DNA of 64,000 bases, from assembly GCA_003327425.1 (NCBI GenBank), contig QOQW01000015.1:90781-154780 (forward strand). The letters are read 5' to 3'. Of the stretch, positions 16,962 through 24,653 are shown one piece after another. A model generated the notes under the pieces. That model saw only the letters and a list, made by a program, of their open reading frames with translations, did no database searches and had not been told where the DNA came from. This DNA comes from Candidatus Ozemibacter sibiricus. GTDB lineage: Bacteria; Muiribacteriota; Ozemobacteria; Ozemobacterales; Ozemobacteraceae. Each line of letters starts with the position of its first letter. Within the stretch, counting starts at the first letter, position 1. The position numbers and the translations under genes are program-made.

Positions 16962-19900
16962 ATGGAGCTTTTCGCAACCGACCGTGAACGGCTGGCGTTC
17001 CTCCTCGAAACGGACGCCGCCCTGGACCTGGACTTCGAGGCGCTCGAGGCCCAGGCCGAGGCGGCTGCCGAGGAGCCGTCGCCGGAAGAGCGGCCTAAAT
17101 ACATCACCAACTACATCGGCTCCAAGCAGAAGCTGGTGGATTGGATTTGGAAGCACACCCCGGACGGCGTGGAATCCGTCGTCGACGCGTTTTCCGGTTC
17201 GGCGGTCGTGGCCTACATGTACAAGACCAAGGGCCTGCGGGTCCTGGCCAACGACCGGCTGCACTACTGCCACCATGCGGCCCGGGCGATCATCGAGAAC
17301 GACAAGGTGCGTCTCTCCGATGAGGACCTGGAGGCGCTGCTCGCGGACAACGCGAAGGCCGGAACCTTCGTCCGGGACAACTTCAAGGGCATCTTCTTCG
17401 CCAAGGGCGTCCACGGCCTGATCGACACGATCCGGGCCAACATCGACAAACTCTCGGGTTTCAAGAAAGACATCGCTCTCTTCGCCCTGGGCAAGACCTG
17501 CATGTCCGGCAAGGGCGGCTTCGGGCATTTCTCGTCGTCGACCCGCTACGGCAAGCGCGAGGACACCCCGGAGGAATTCAAGGAGCGGCTTCGCAAGAAC
17601 GTGGCCCGCATCAACGCCCTCGTTTTCGACAACGGCAAGGAGTGCAAGGCATCCCGCAAGGACATCAACGACTTTCTGCCGGAGGCCAAGGCCGATCTGG
17701 CCTATTTCGATCCGCCCTACGCCACGGAGTTTTCGACCACCAACTACGAAAAATCCTACCACTTCGTGGAAGGGCTGATGACCTATTGGGAGGGGCTGAC
17801 CCTCGTCGAGGACTCCAAGACCAAGCATTACGAAACCGACCACAAGACCGTGACCCGCGCCAACGCCGCGGAGTTCTTCGAGTCCTTCCTCGGCAACGCC
17901 AAGCATATCCCGCACTGGCTCATTTCCTACCGGGACCATGCCTATCCGAACGAATCGGAGATGCGGCGGATCATCGCCTCCCTGGGACGGGATTCGTCGA
18001 TGCGCTCCCACGATCACCATTACGCCATCACATCCCGGCACGGCGAGGCGTCCCACGCCAAGGAGCGTCTGTTCATCTGCCGCAAGGCCGAGGGCGCGGA
18101 GCGATCCGCCAAGGCGTCCGCAGAGGACAGCCTGCGGGCGGAAGCCGTCTGGGAGGAAACCGAGAACGAGGTACGTTTCCGCGTCCGGAACCCGGACGAG
18201 TTCGAACCCGACAGCTTCCGCCGCAAGCCCCTGGAGGGCGTCGACGGCGTGGCGATCATCATCGGGCGATTGAAGAAAAAGTTCGTGCCCGAAGGCGGCA
18301 ATCCGCGCGCCATGGTGTTGCAGGCCTACCGGTTCGTCCGCAAGACGGAGAAGAACCCGGACGGCTGGACCGTGGAAAAAGCCAAGGAGTGGATCGACAA
18401 GCACGAAGCCGGACGGGCCGTGGATGCCGCCCTGCGCGTGGAGGAGAACCTGATCGCTCTGGCGGATGCGCCGCTTGGCGAATCGCTGGACCTCTTGAGC
18501 TGCCAGGCCGGGAAAGCGGAATCGGTCCGCGTCACCGGTTTCATGGGCAGCAAGTACCTGATGCTCGGCTGGATCGAAAGCCATGTCCCCAAGGACGCGG
18601 AGAGCATCCTCGATGCTTTTTCAGGCGGGGCCAACGTCGCCTATCACTTCAAACGCAAAGGGCTGAAAGTCATCGCCAACGATCTCCTGCGGTATCCCCA
18701 CCATCTGGCGCGGGCCGTGGTGGAGAACTCCAGCGAGACGCTGAGCGACGAGGACGTGGACCGAATCCTCGCCCCCAATGCGGACGCGGGCACCTTTATC
18801 GTCGATCACTTCTACGGCTATTACTACACCAAGCCGGTGCTCCGGTGGCTCGACCAGGTCTGGGCGAACATCCAGAAGTTTCACGGCTACAAGAAAGATC
18901 TGGCGCTGGCCGCGCTCGGCACCACCGTCAAGGCCAAGAGCGCCTTCGGTCAGTTCTCGCGGTCCAAGATGCACCGCAAGGCAGACCTCGACACGGATGC
19001 CAGCCTGGAGCAATCCCAGCTCTCCAATCCGCCGCTGTCCAAGTTCATCGAGTCGTTCCGGCGCTCGGTGGGCCAGCTCAACCGGCTCGTCTTCGACAAC
19101 GGCAAAGAGTGCAAGGCCTTCAACCTGGATGCGGCCGAGGCGGTCCGGCGATTCGGCGCGGACGTTCTGTATCTGGACCCGCCCTACGTCACCGAGTTCG
19201 GCAGCAACGATTACGAGGACTCCCTGCATTTCATCGAGGGTCTCATGACCCGCTGGGCGGACAAGGAACTCCAGGACAATCCCCGCCGCAACTATCCGTC
19301 CCGGACGCGTTACACCAAGGAATCGATCCGTTCCCTGATGGAGACGATGGCAGCCGACGCCCGGGGCAAGTACGGCACGGTGCTCCTGTCCTACCGCGAC
19401 CGGGCTTTCCCGCGGGAAGAGGAAATCAAGGAGATATTCGCCGAGCACTACGGTCTCGTCCGGGTCCGCGGCATGGAGGTGGACTACAACATCGCCAAGG
19501 ACATCGGCCGGGAAGGCAAGCACGCGCGGGAGCTGCTCTTCGTCGCTTCCAAATCACGCGGTGCGGCGCGCTCCAAAGCGGATACGCGGGCACCGGCGGC
19601 ATGTCACACCTCGTTCCCTGTAGAGCTGTCGCTCGATACGTTCACCGGGCTCCAGACCGAAGCGGCGGCATTGGACCAGGCCGCGGGCGATCCGCAGTTC
19701 ACCTTCATCCTCTGCCGGGCCGGCACGAACAAGAACGGCGACCACTTCACCCCCGACGAACTGGCCGCCCGCTACATGACGGCGGTCAACAAGAAGATCG
19801 ACCTGAAGCATTCCCAGGATTTCACCGACATCGTCGGCGGCATCGTGGGGGCGGATTACGTCGAGGACGAAAGCGGCGGCCGGATCGAGTGCGCGGGGGA

Positions 19901-20825
19901 ACTCTATGTCTCCGACAGCCCGCACGCGCAGTTGGCCTACAAGCTCATCCGCAAAGGGATCATCTCCCAGGTCTCCATGGAATGCGACTACGAGGAAGGC
20001 GAGTGCTCGATCTGCGGCAAACGCGTCGTTTCGAAGAGCGATTACTGCGTCCACCTGCGCAAGAACAAAGGCGGCGAGCTCCAGGGGCAGCCCGTCTACG
20101 AAATCCTCCACGGCGTCACTTTCACCGGGCTCGGGCTCCTCGACCGCAAAGGCGCGGACGAAAACGCCCGCATCCTAAAAGTCGCCGCGGCGGAAAACGA
20201 TGGTTCGACAACCCACTCTGAAGGAGGTCCGACAATGGACGAGAAACAAAAGGATACCGAGGAACGGGCGGCGGAAGCCGCCAAGAAGAAGGACGACGGC
20301 GGCGGTGGGACCGCGCCCGATGACAAGACCCGGCTCAAGGAGTTGGAGCGGGAGAACAAGGAACTCAAACAGCAGGTTCTCGCGCTGCAGAAGCAGCTCG
20401 AGGAACTGGAGGCGGAGAAAAAGGCCGCCGCGAACAGGAGCCGGGCCCAGAAGCTCCTGCGCAAGATCGAAAAGAGCGGGCTGGCATTCGAGAGCGACGA
20501 GGATCGCGAACAGGAGCTGAGCCGTCTGGCCGGTCTTTCCGACGACGCCTTCGCCGCCAGCGAAGCCGCTTTCGAGCGGATGATGAAGGCCGGTTCCCGC
20601 GGTCACTCCGAGGACAAGGACGCGAAGAACCGAGGAGCGGGCGCGGAAACCGCGAAGGCGTCATGCGGTTGCGACGACCCGCCCCTGCGCAGCGACGCGG
20701 GCGTCCGTCCGAAGGATGTGGAAGACAAAAAGACGAGCCTCGAGGACCGGCTGAAGAGCGGCTTCATGGCCGCCTACCGGCAGCGAGTGGCGACGGCGAC
20801 CGGCGAACCGGTTTCGACCAACTGA
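16962..20825 (+). CDS. Fusion: two Dam-like methyltransferase domains, prohead protease-like domain and scaffold
   Basis: One uninterrupted frame of 1287 residues. Domain 1 (about 45-375) and domain 2 (about 520-880) are both D12-class DNA adenine methyltransferases. Each has a GSK start motif (YIGSKQKL; FMGSKYLM), a SAM-binding segment (DAFSGSAVVAY; DAFSGGANVAY), NDRL/NDLL, and the catalytic DPPY (YFDPPYATEF near 249; YLDPPYVTEF near 739). Between them (about 390-480) is a small phage-type domain with FRVRNPDEFEPDSFRR. Residues about 885-1075 resemble XkdF/prohead serine proteases (LKHSQDF, SQVSMECDY) and carry CSICGKR and YCVHL, a likely zinc site. From residue 1092 a charged coiled coil follows, as in scaffolds. 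Position before the capsid gene fits a protease-scaffold. The methyltransferase fusion is odd. Confidence 0.8.
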   Translation: MELFATDRERLAFLLETDAALDLDFEALEAQAEAAAEEPSPEERPKYITNYIGSKQKLVDWIWKHTPDGVESVVDAFSGSAVVAYMYKTKGLRVLANDRLHYCHHAARAIIENDKVRLSDEDLEALLADNAKAGTFVRDNFKGIFFAKGVHGLIDTIRANIDKLSGFKKDIALFALGKTCMSGKGGFGHFSSSTRYGKREDTPEEFKERLRKNVARINALVFDNGKECKASRKDINDFLPEAKADLAYFDPPYATEFSTTNYEKSYHFVEGLMTYWEGLTLVEDSKTKHYETDHKTVTRANAAEFFESFLGNAKHIPHWLISYRDHAYPNESEMRRIIASLGRDSSMRSHDHHYAITSRHGEASHAKERLFICRKAEGAERSAKASAEDSLRAEAVWEETENEVRFRVRNPDEFEPDSFRRKPLEGVDGVAIIIGRLKKKFVPEGGNPRAMVLQAYRFVRKTEKNPDGWTVEKAKEWIDKHEAGRAVDAALRVEENLIALADAPLGESLDLLSCQAGKAESVRVTGFMGSKYLMLGWIESHVPKDAESILDAFSGGANVAYHFKRKGLKVIANDLLRYPHHLARAVVENSSETLSDEDVDRILAPNADAGTFIVDHFYGYYYTKPVLRWLDQVWANIQKFHGYKKDLALAALGTTVKAKSAFGQFSRSKMHRKADLDTDASLEQSQLSNPPLSKFIESFRRSVGQLNRLVFDNGKECKAFNLDAAEAVRRFGADVLYLDPPYVTEFGSNDYEDSLHFIEGLMTRWADKELQDNPRRNYPSRTRYTKESIRSLMETMAADARGKYGTVLLSYRDRAFPREEEIKEIFAEHYGLVRVRGMEVDYNIAKDIGREGKHARELLFVASKSRGAARSKADTRAPAACHTSFPVELSLDTFTGLQTEAAALDQAAGDPQFTFILCRAGTNKNGDHFTPDELAARYMTAVNKKIDLKHSQDFTDIVGGIVGADYVEDESGGRIECAGELYVSDSPHAQLAYKLIRKGIISQVSMECDYEEGECSICGKRVVSKSDYCVHLRKNKGGELQGQPVYEILHGVTFTGLGLLDRKGADENARILKVAAAENDGSTTHSEGGPTMDEKQKDTEERAAEAAKKKDDGGGGTAPDDKTRLKELERENKELKQQVLALQKQLEELEAEKKAAANRSRAQKLLRKIEKSGLAFESDEDREQELSRLAGLSDDAFAASEAAFERMMKAGSRGHSEDKDAKNRGAGAETAKASCGCDDPPLRSDAGVRPKDVEDKKTSLEDRLKSGFMAAYRQRVATATGEPVSTN
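20235..20825 (+). CDS. Internal in-frame start: separate scaffold protein
   Basis: Inside the fusion gene a strong ribosome site, AAGGAGG, lies 7 bases before an in-frame ATG (codon 1092). From there 196 residues would be made: an acidic/Lys-rich start, a coiled coil (LKELERENKELKQQVLALQ) and a helical C-terminus. This mirrors phages such as lambda, in which the scaffold Nu3 is the C-terminal part of the protease gene made from an internal start. The scaffold would be needed in many more copies than the protease. The ribosome site is seen; use of the start is inferred. Confidence 0.65.
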   Translation: MDEKQKDTEERAAEAAKKKDDGGGGTAPDDKTRLKELERENKELKQQVLALQKQLEELEAEKKAAANRSRAQKLLRKIEKSGLAFESDEDREQELSRLAGLSDDAFAASEAAFERMMKAGSRGHSEDKDAKNRGAGAETAKASCGCDDPPLRSDAGVRPKDVEDKKTSLEDRLKSGFMAAYRQRVATATGEPVSTN

Positions 20826-20841
20826 CAAAGGAGGAATGACC

Positions 20842-21204
20842 ATGGCTTTCATCAATCCCAATCACCGGGGCCTCGCATACGGCGACGGCTACCTGCAGGG
20901 CGACGGCCAACTCGGCCAGGTGGTGAGGATCGTCGGCAACGACCTCTTCGCCGTGAACACCACGCCGACGGCCAAGTCCTTCGGCATTCTGATCAAGGAT
21001 TACAAGAACGGAGAGATGCCCGGTATCTACTGCATGGGCGGCGTCTACGAGACCGACGTCTTCGAGGGGACCGTGAATCCCGGCGACGACCTGAAGGTTT
21101 CGGCCAACGGGAAACTCACCGCGGGCGTGCAGGCGGGCGAGGAAGTCATCGCCCGGGCCGTCTCCGTCTCCGGCGGAACGATCAAGTTCCGGCTGCTCAT
21201 CTGA
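20842..21204 (+). CDS. Head decoration or capsid-stabilising protein
   Basis: A 122-residue beta-rich protein placed between scaffold and major capsid genes, the usual spot for a decoration protein. It has VVRIVGNDLFAVNTTPTAKSFGILIKDYKNGEMPGIYCMGGVYETDVF, then VNPGDDLKVSANGKLTAG, like the beta-barrel decoration proteins that clip onto HK97-type capsids. The start is the ATG at 20842, 7 bases after AAGGAGG; the ATG at 20836 is too close to that site. Confidence 0.65.
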   Translation: MAFINPNHRGLAYGDGYLQGDGQLGQVVRIVGNDLFAVNTTPTAKSFGILIKDYKNGEMPGIYCMGGVYETDVFEGTVNPGDDLKVSANGKLTAGVQAGEEVIARAVSVSGGTIKFRLLI

Positions 21205-21222
21205 TTACAGGAGGAAAACGAT

Positions 21223-22086
21223 ATGGAGACGATCCGCGTGAACGTGCACAGCCAGGAATACATGGAGACGATGGCGCGCCTGATGTCCGAGGCGCTCGAG
21301 TCCCCGGAAGGGATGCGCGCGCTGGCTGCGGCCATCGCCGAGCCCATCGAACAGGAAATCAAACGCAAGGAGATCTCTTCGCTCCTGCTCACGAAGCACA
21401 CTCTGCCCAAGGGAGAGCGTCCTCTTTACCAGAAGAAGCCCAAAGTGAAGGCCTACTGGATTTCCACCGAAGGCGAGGCTCAGGAGCAGGAAGTCGGCAA
21501 GGACGAAGTGGAGTTCCCGACAAACCGCATCCACTCCGCTCCCATGGTCGACGTTTCGGTGCTCAAGAACGGCAACATCGGCACCCTGATGGACATCCAG
21601 ACCGCGGCCGCGGACGAAATCCGCAAGGAGATCGACAAGCGGACCATTACGGTGCTTTCGGCGGCGGTGCCCGCGGCCAACACCGTGGAGGTGACCGGCG
21701 TGACACTCACCGAGGAGGCGCTCAACGAGGCGATCTCCATCATCGAGGACCTCGAGTTGACGGTGAAGTATATCGTCATGAGGGGCCGGCGTTTCAATGA
21801 CCTGCGGGGCTGGAACCTCGACCCGGAAACCAAGGCCGAGCTGCGTGCCAAGGGTGTCATCAAGAACTATGGGACCGGCGGCATACTGCTGACCGCAGCG
21901 CAGGCCATCGACGAGGTGCTGCTCATCCCCGACGAAGAGGTGGGCAAGATGCCGGTGCGCGAGAGCCTCAAGACCGAAGCCATCGAGCAGAAGACCCGCT
22001 TCAAGACCGGCTGGCTCGTCTGGTCGGAACTGGGGCAAGGCATCACCCGCCCGGACATTCTCGCCAAGATCAAGATTCTCGGCTGA
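21223..22086 (+). CDS. Major capsid protein
   Basis: A 287-residue protein directly after scaffold and decoration genes, with AGGAGG before its ATG. It starts with a helical N-arm region (MARLMSEALESPEGMRALAAAIAEPIEQE), followed by a segment rich in charged and aromatic residues, and a core (VKYIVMRGRRFNDLRGWNL) typical of small HK97-fold capsid proteins. The end WLVWSELGQGITRPDILAKIKIL is also typical of this group. The protein forms the icosahedral shell. The call rests on length, gene order and overall pattern; no catalytic motif is expected. Confidence 0.8.
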   Translation: METIRVNVHSQEYMETMARLMSEALESPEGMRALAAAIAEPIEQEIKRKEISSLLLTKHTLPKGERPLYQKKPKVKAYWISTEGEAQEQEVGKDEVEFPTNRIHSAPMVDVSVLKNGNIGTLMDIQTAAADEIRKEIDKRTITVLSAAVPAANTVEVTGVTLTEEALNEAISIIEDLELTVKYIVMRGRRFNDLRGWNLDPETKAELRAKGVIKNYGTGGILLTAAQAIDEVLLIPDEEVGKMPVRESLKTEAIEQKTRFKTGWLVWSELGQGITRPDILAKIKILG

Positions 22087-22098
22087 CGGAGGTGAACC

Positions 22099-22461
22099 GT
22101 GACGGTGAAACTGAAAAACATCCGCCCGGGAGTCCTGATCATCGCCGATGTGAAGCTGCGCCTCGACCCGGGCCAGGCCTTCGAAACGGACTCGATCTCC
22201 CCTCAGATGGAGTCGGCATTGTCCGCGGGAAGGCTCGCGCGGATGGACGGCAAGGACGATCACCGGAAACAAGATGAAAGCCCCACGACCAGTATTCAAG
22301 AGGAAGACCTCTCTGGGCTTACCGCAACCGAAGCCATCTCCCGGATCGGCACCGAGGGTGATCCCGAAAAGCTCAAAGCCCACTTGGCGGGCGAGAAACG
22401 ACGGACGGTGATCGACGCCCTCAAGAAGCGGCTGACGGAGGTGGAAGGTGGCGCTGGCTGA
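22099..22461 (+). CDS. Small head-associated protein of unknown function
   Basis: A 120-residue protein with GTG start after GGAGGTG. Its first 55 residues (LKNIRPGVLIIADVKLRLDPGQAFETDSISPQMESALSAGRL) look like the protein encoded at 24381: a short beta segment, a phrase on setting or residue limits, then a helix. The rest is acidic and helical (LTATEAISRIGTEGDPEKLKAHLAGE), and may bind neighbours in the head. It lies between capsid and connector genes and overlaps the next gene by 14 bp. I do not recognise a family with certainty. Confidence 0.6.
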   Translation: MTVKLKNIRPGVLIIADVKLRLDPGQAFETDSISPQMESALSAGRLARMDGKDDHRKQDESPTTSIQEEDLSGLTATEAISRIGTEGDPEKLKAHLAGEKRRTVIDALKKRLTEVEGGAG

Positions 22462-22906
22462 TCTTGTCGCCGTTCTCCGGACCGACCTGTCCGATCCACA
22501 GGGCGAGTTGTTCACTGACGATGTCCTTTCCCGCTGCATCCTGAAAGGCGTCTATCGTCTGGCGCGCGACCTGGAAATCTCTCTTTCCATCGTGAACGGA
22601 GAGGTGGTTCCCGAGCCGGAAGGCGAACCGCGCGAGCTGCTGCTCCTGCTGGGCCAGATTCATGCATGCCAGGTCATGCGGGCCCAGACCGCCAATGCGT
22701 TTTCCTTTTCCAGCGGCGACAAGCGGGTAGACAAGACCAAGCAACCCGAGCATTGGGCCGGACTCGAGGAAGACCTCAAGGCCGTGTACAAGCAGCGGCT
22801 GAGTGAAATCAAACCGGGAGCCGCCGCATCCCCTGAGGACTACATCATCACGCCCGGCGGACTCAGACCGGTCATCTACGACCAAGGAAGCGAGCTTGAG
22901 CTGTGA
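22448..22906 (+). CDS. Head-tail adaptor protein
   Basis: A 152-residue protein with GTG start. The N-terminal helices (LADLVAVLRTDLSDPQGELFTDDVLSRCILKGVYRLARDL) are typical of the gp6/gp15-like adaptors that bind under the portal: they begin with a short helix, a D-x-x-G-E-F/L-type turn and a second helix. The later part (EEDLKAVYKQRLSEI) is also helical. It is encoded between the capsid and head-closure genes. It overlaps both neighbours by a few bases, so the group is translated as a unit. Confidence 0.65.
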   Translation: MALADLVAVLRTDLSDPQGELFTDDVLSRCILKGVYRLARDLEISLSIVNGEVVPEPEGEPRELLLLLGQIHACQVMRAQTANAFSFSSGDKRVDKTKQPEHWAGLEEDLKAVYKQRLSEIKPGAAASPEDYIITPGGLRPVIYDQGSELEL

Positions 22907-23265
22907 GCCTCTTGAGCGATCCCGAGAAAGATGCGGCCGCCGGGGATGTAAGAGAACTGATCCTGGCATGCGGGCAGGAAGCGGCGCTGCTGCGCGCCGT
23001 TCCGGGCGAGCGATTGTATGGATCGGACGACGCATCGTTCACTGAAGTGGAGACCTTTCCGCTCGAGTTCATCGAAACGCCGCCGGAGGACCTCGCCAAC
23101 AAGATCGACGCCACGGCCTGCGTGCTCCCTGCCCTGGATGTGAGACCGGAAGACCGGGTGAAAAGCGGCGCGGACGTTTTTCGGGTTCAGACCGTAGTGG
23201 AAGAGCGTCTTTTCGGCGTCGTGACCCACAAGGTGCTGAAGCTGGTGCGCATCCATGGGAGTTAA
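22903..23265 (+). CDS. Head closure (head-tail joining) protein
   Basis: A 120-residue, beta-rich protein. The end, VKSGADVFRVQTVVEERLFGVVTHKVLKLVRI, is the sequence style of head-tail joining proteins (a D/G-rich turn, F-x-V and a string of beta strands). It is the second connector after the adaptor in the usual order adaptor, closure, tail completion. GTG start at 22903 overlaps the adaptor stop. Confidence 0.6.
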   Translation: MSLLSDPEKDAAAGDVRELILACGQEAALLRAVPGERLYGSDDASFTEVETFPLEFIETPPEDLANKIDATACVLPALDVRPEDRVKSGADVFRVQTVVEERLFGVVTHKVLKLVRIHGS

Positions 23266-23740
23266 GCGTTTCGGCGATTGGGAACAGGCGAAAGCAAAGC
23301 TGGCCGCCAATCCCGGAGCCCGACTCGCCCTGGCGATCCGGCAGGCGACCATCAAGAACGCGCTTCTCCTCGTCCGCGAGATCAAACGCGGCATCCGGTC
23401 CCAGGCTCCCGGCGGAAAGGCGTTCGTCAAGTTGGCCGAGAGCACCATCGCGCGCAAGGGCTCCAGCAAGGCCCTGATCGACACCGGCTTCCTCGTCAAT
23501 TCGATCACTCAGCGCATCCTTTCGGACCGGGCTTTCGTGGGACTCCTGCGCGGCACTGTCAACAAGGACGGCGACGACCTGGTGAACATCGGCGCGGTGA
23601 TGGAGTACGGAGCCACCATCCAGCATCCCAACGGCGCGGTGATCGTCATCCCGCCCCGTCCCTTCCTGCATCCCACCATGGAAAAGTACCGCGAGCAGAT
23701 CATCGAGAACTACCGCCAGGCCATCCGCGCTGCGCTCTGA
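23255..23740 (+). CDS. Tail completion protein, HK97 gp10-like / virion morphogenesis
   Basis: A 161-residue basic protein. Residues 30-55 form a long helix (AIRQATIKNALLLVREIKRGI), followed by LIDTGFLVNSIT and NIGAVMEYGATIQ, then PPRPFLHPTMEKYREQI. The L-x-D-T-G-x-L, Y-G and PPRPFL elements are the recognised pattern of HK97 gp10-like and phage virion morphogenesis proteins, which sit between head and tail. The gene ends 6 bases before motif copy 5. Confidence 0.8.
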   Translation: MGVKRFGDWEQAKAKLAANPGARLALAIRQATIKNALLLVREIKRGIRSQAPGGKAFVKLAESTIARKGSSKALIDTGFLVNSITQRILSDRAFVGLLRGTVNKDGDDLVNIGAVMEYGATIQHPNGAVIVIPPRPFLHPTMEKYREQIIENYRQAIRAAL

Positions 23741-23746
23741 TCCCCG

Positions 23747-23779
23747 CCGACACTTCCCGTCCGGCTCCGGTAGGTATCC
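23747..23779 (+). promoter_or_regulatory. Late-promoter-like motif, copy 5 of 8
   Basis: A full match to CCGAC-N14-TCCGGTAGGTATCC in the 74-bp gap between the tail completion gene and the tail terminator gene. No cargo is inserted here, so it shows the likely native state of such a boundary. Confidence 0.65.
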
Positions 23780-23814
23780 AGCGGAAACGTTCGCTTGAAC
23801 CGGAGGAACCGGAA

Positions 23815-24363
23815 TTGGAAACCGTTCGCACAGTCGTTGAAAGCCTGATCCGCCTGATCAAGGCGGAGATCGACCCGGACGCGGTGCTCGTCGCCGCGGA
23901 CGACGTCTTCGAGGTGCCGAACGTCCCGAGCCTGATCCTGCAGGGACCGACGCTGGCGGAAAACGGCGACCGCCGCACCATGGCCCACATAGTGGAGAAG
24001 GATGTCCCGAACCTCGTTTATGAACAGTGTCGGCATCCCCGGCTCTACCACCTCGACTTCGACGTCATCGTCACCGCCGGCCATGAAGGCGATCTGCTGG
24101 ACCTCCAGGAACGGGTGGCCCGTTTCTATCAACTCCACCCGGTCCTGGCCGTGGAAGACCGAGGCTTCCTCAACCTGACGGAGATCGTCCCCTTGGGCGG
24201 GTTGCGAAGGGTGAACCTGTCCAACCTGCGCCAGAGCAGCGGCCGCTGCCGGATCGAGGACTGCCCGGTTTACGACGGCCTCGTCGAAACGGGCCCGCTC
24301 ATCAAAGACCGCCGGTTCGAGTTCCGGGACGGCGTCGAGGAGGATCGGCTCCATACCCCATGA
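23815..24363 (+). CDS. Probable tail terminator protein
   Basis: A 182-residue protein that starts with TTG at 23815, 8 bases after GGAGG; no ATG or GTG near it fits. It begins with a long helix (VRTVVESLIRLIKAEI), then LVAADDVFEVPNVPSLILQGPTL, and later PRLYHLDFDVIVTAG and LLDLQERVARFYQLHP, the alternating strand and helix pattern of tail terminators that cap the tube. Position between completion and sheath genes supports this. Confidence 0.6.
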   Translation: METVRTVVESLIRLIKAEIDPDAVLVAADDVFEVPNVPSLILQGPTLAENGDRRTMAHIVEKDVPNLVYEQCRHPRLYHLDFDVIVTAGHEGDLLDLQERVARFYQLHPVLAVEDRGFLNLTEIVPLGGLRRVNLSNLRQSSGRCRIEDCPVYDGLVETGPLIKDRRFEFRDGVEEDRLHTP

Positions 24364-24380
24364 AACAAGGAGGAACTACA

Positions 24381-24650
24381 GTGATCGAGATCAAAAATCT
24401 TCTGTTCCAACCGCTCACGTTCCACCTCGCGGGAAGCGGCCGGGGACTTCATCTGAATCCCCGCGAGCGCAGAACGCTGGGAGAGGACGACATTTCCCCC
24501 GAGATCGATGCCGCGGCAAAGCGGGGCTTCGTGTCGCTGACGCCGGCGACGCCGACCGTTCCCGAACCCGAGACGGCGCGGGAAGAGCCGGTCGAGACCG
24601 AGACGGAAAACACCGGCGCAAACGGCGGCAAACGTCGGAAACGGAGGTAA
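24381..24650 (+). CDS. Small protein related to the 22099-22461 product
   Basis: An 89-residue protein; GTG start 8 bases after AAGGAGG. The N-terminal part reads IEIKNLLFQPLTFHL, then LNPRERRTLGEDDISPEID, matching the style of the protein encoded at 22099 (expression of a limit, then a helix). The C-terminal 35 residues are Pro/Glu-rich and end in a basic KRRKRR. Such small proteins often precede sheath genes. Its role is unknown. Confidence 0.6.
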   Translation: MIEIKNLLFQPLTFHLAGSGRGLHLNPRERRTLGEDDISPEIDAAAKRGFVSLTPATPTVPEPETAREEPVETETENTGANGGKRRKRR

Positions 24651-24653
24651 CCC

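Noticed and set aside
20836..21204. ATG at 20836 as start of the decoration protein
   Set aside because: It is only one base after the AGGAGG site. The in-frame ATG at 20842 has normal spacing.
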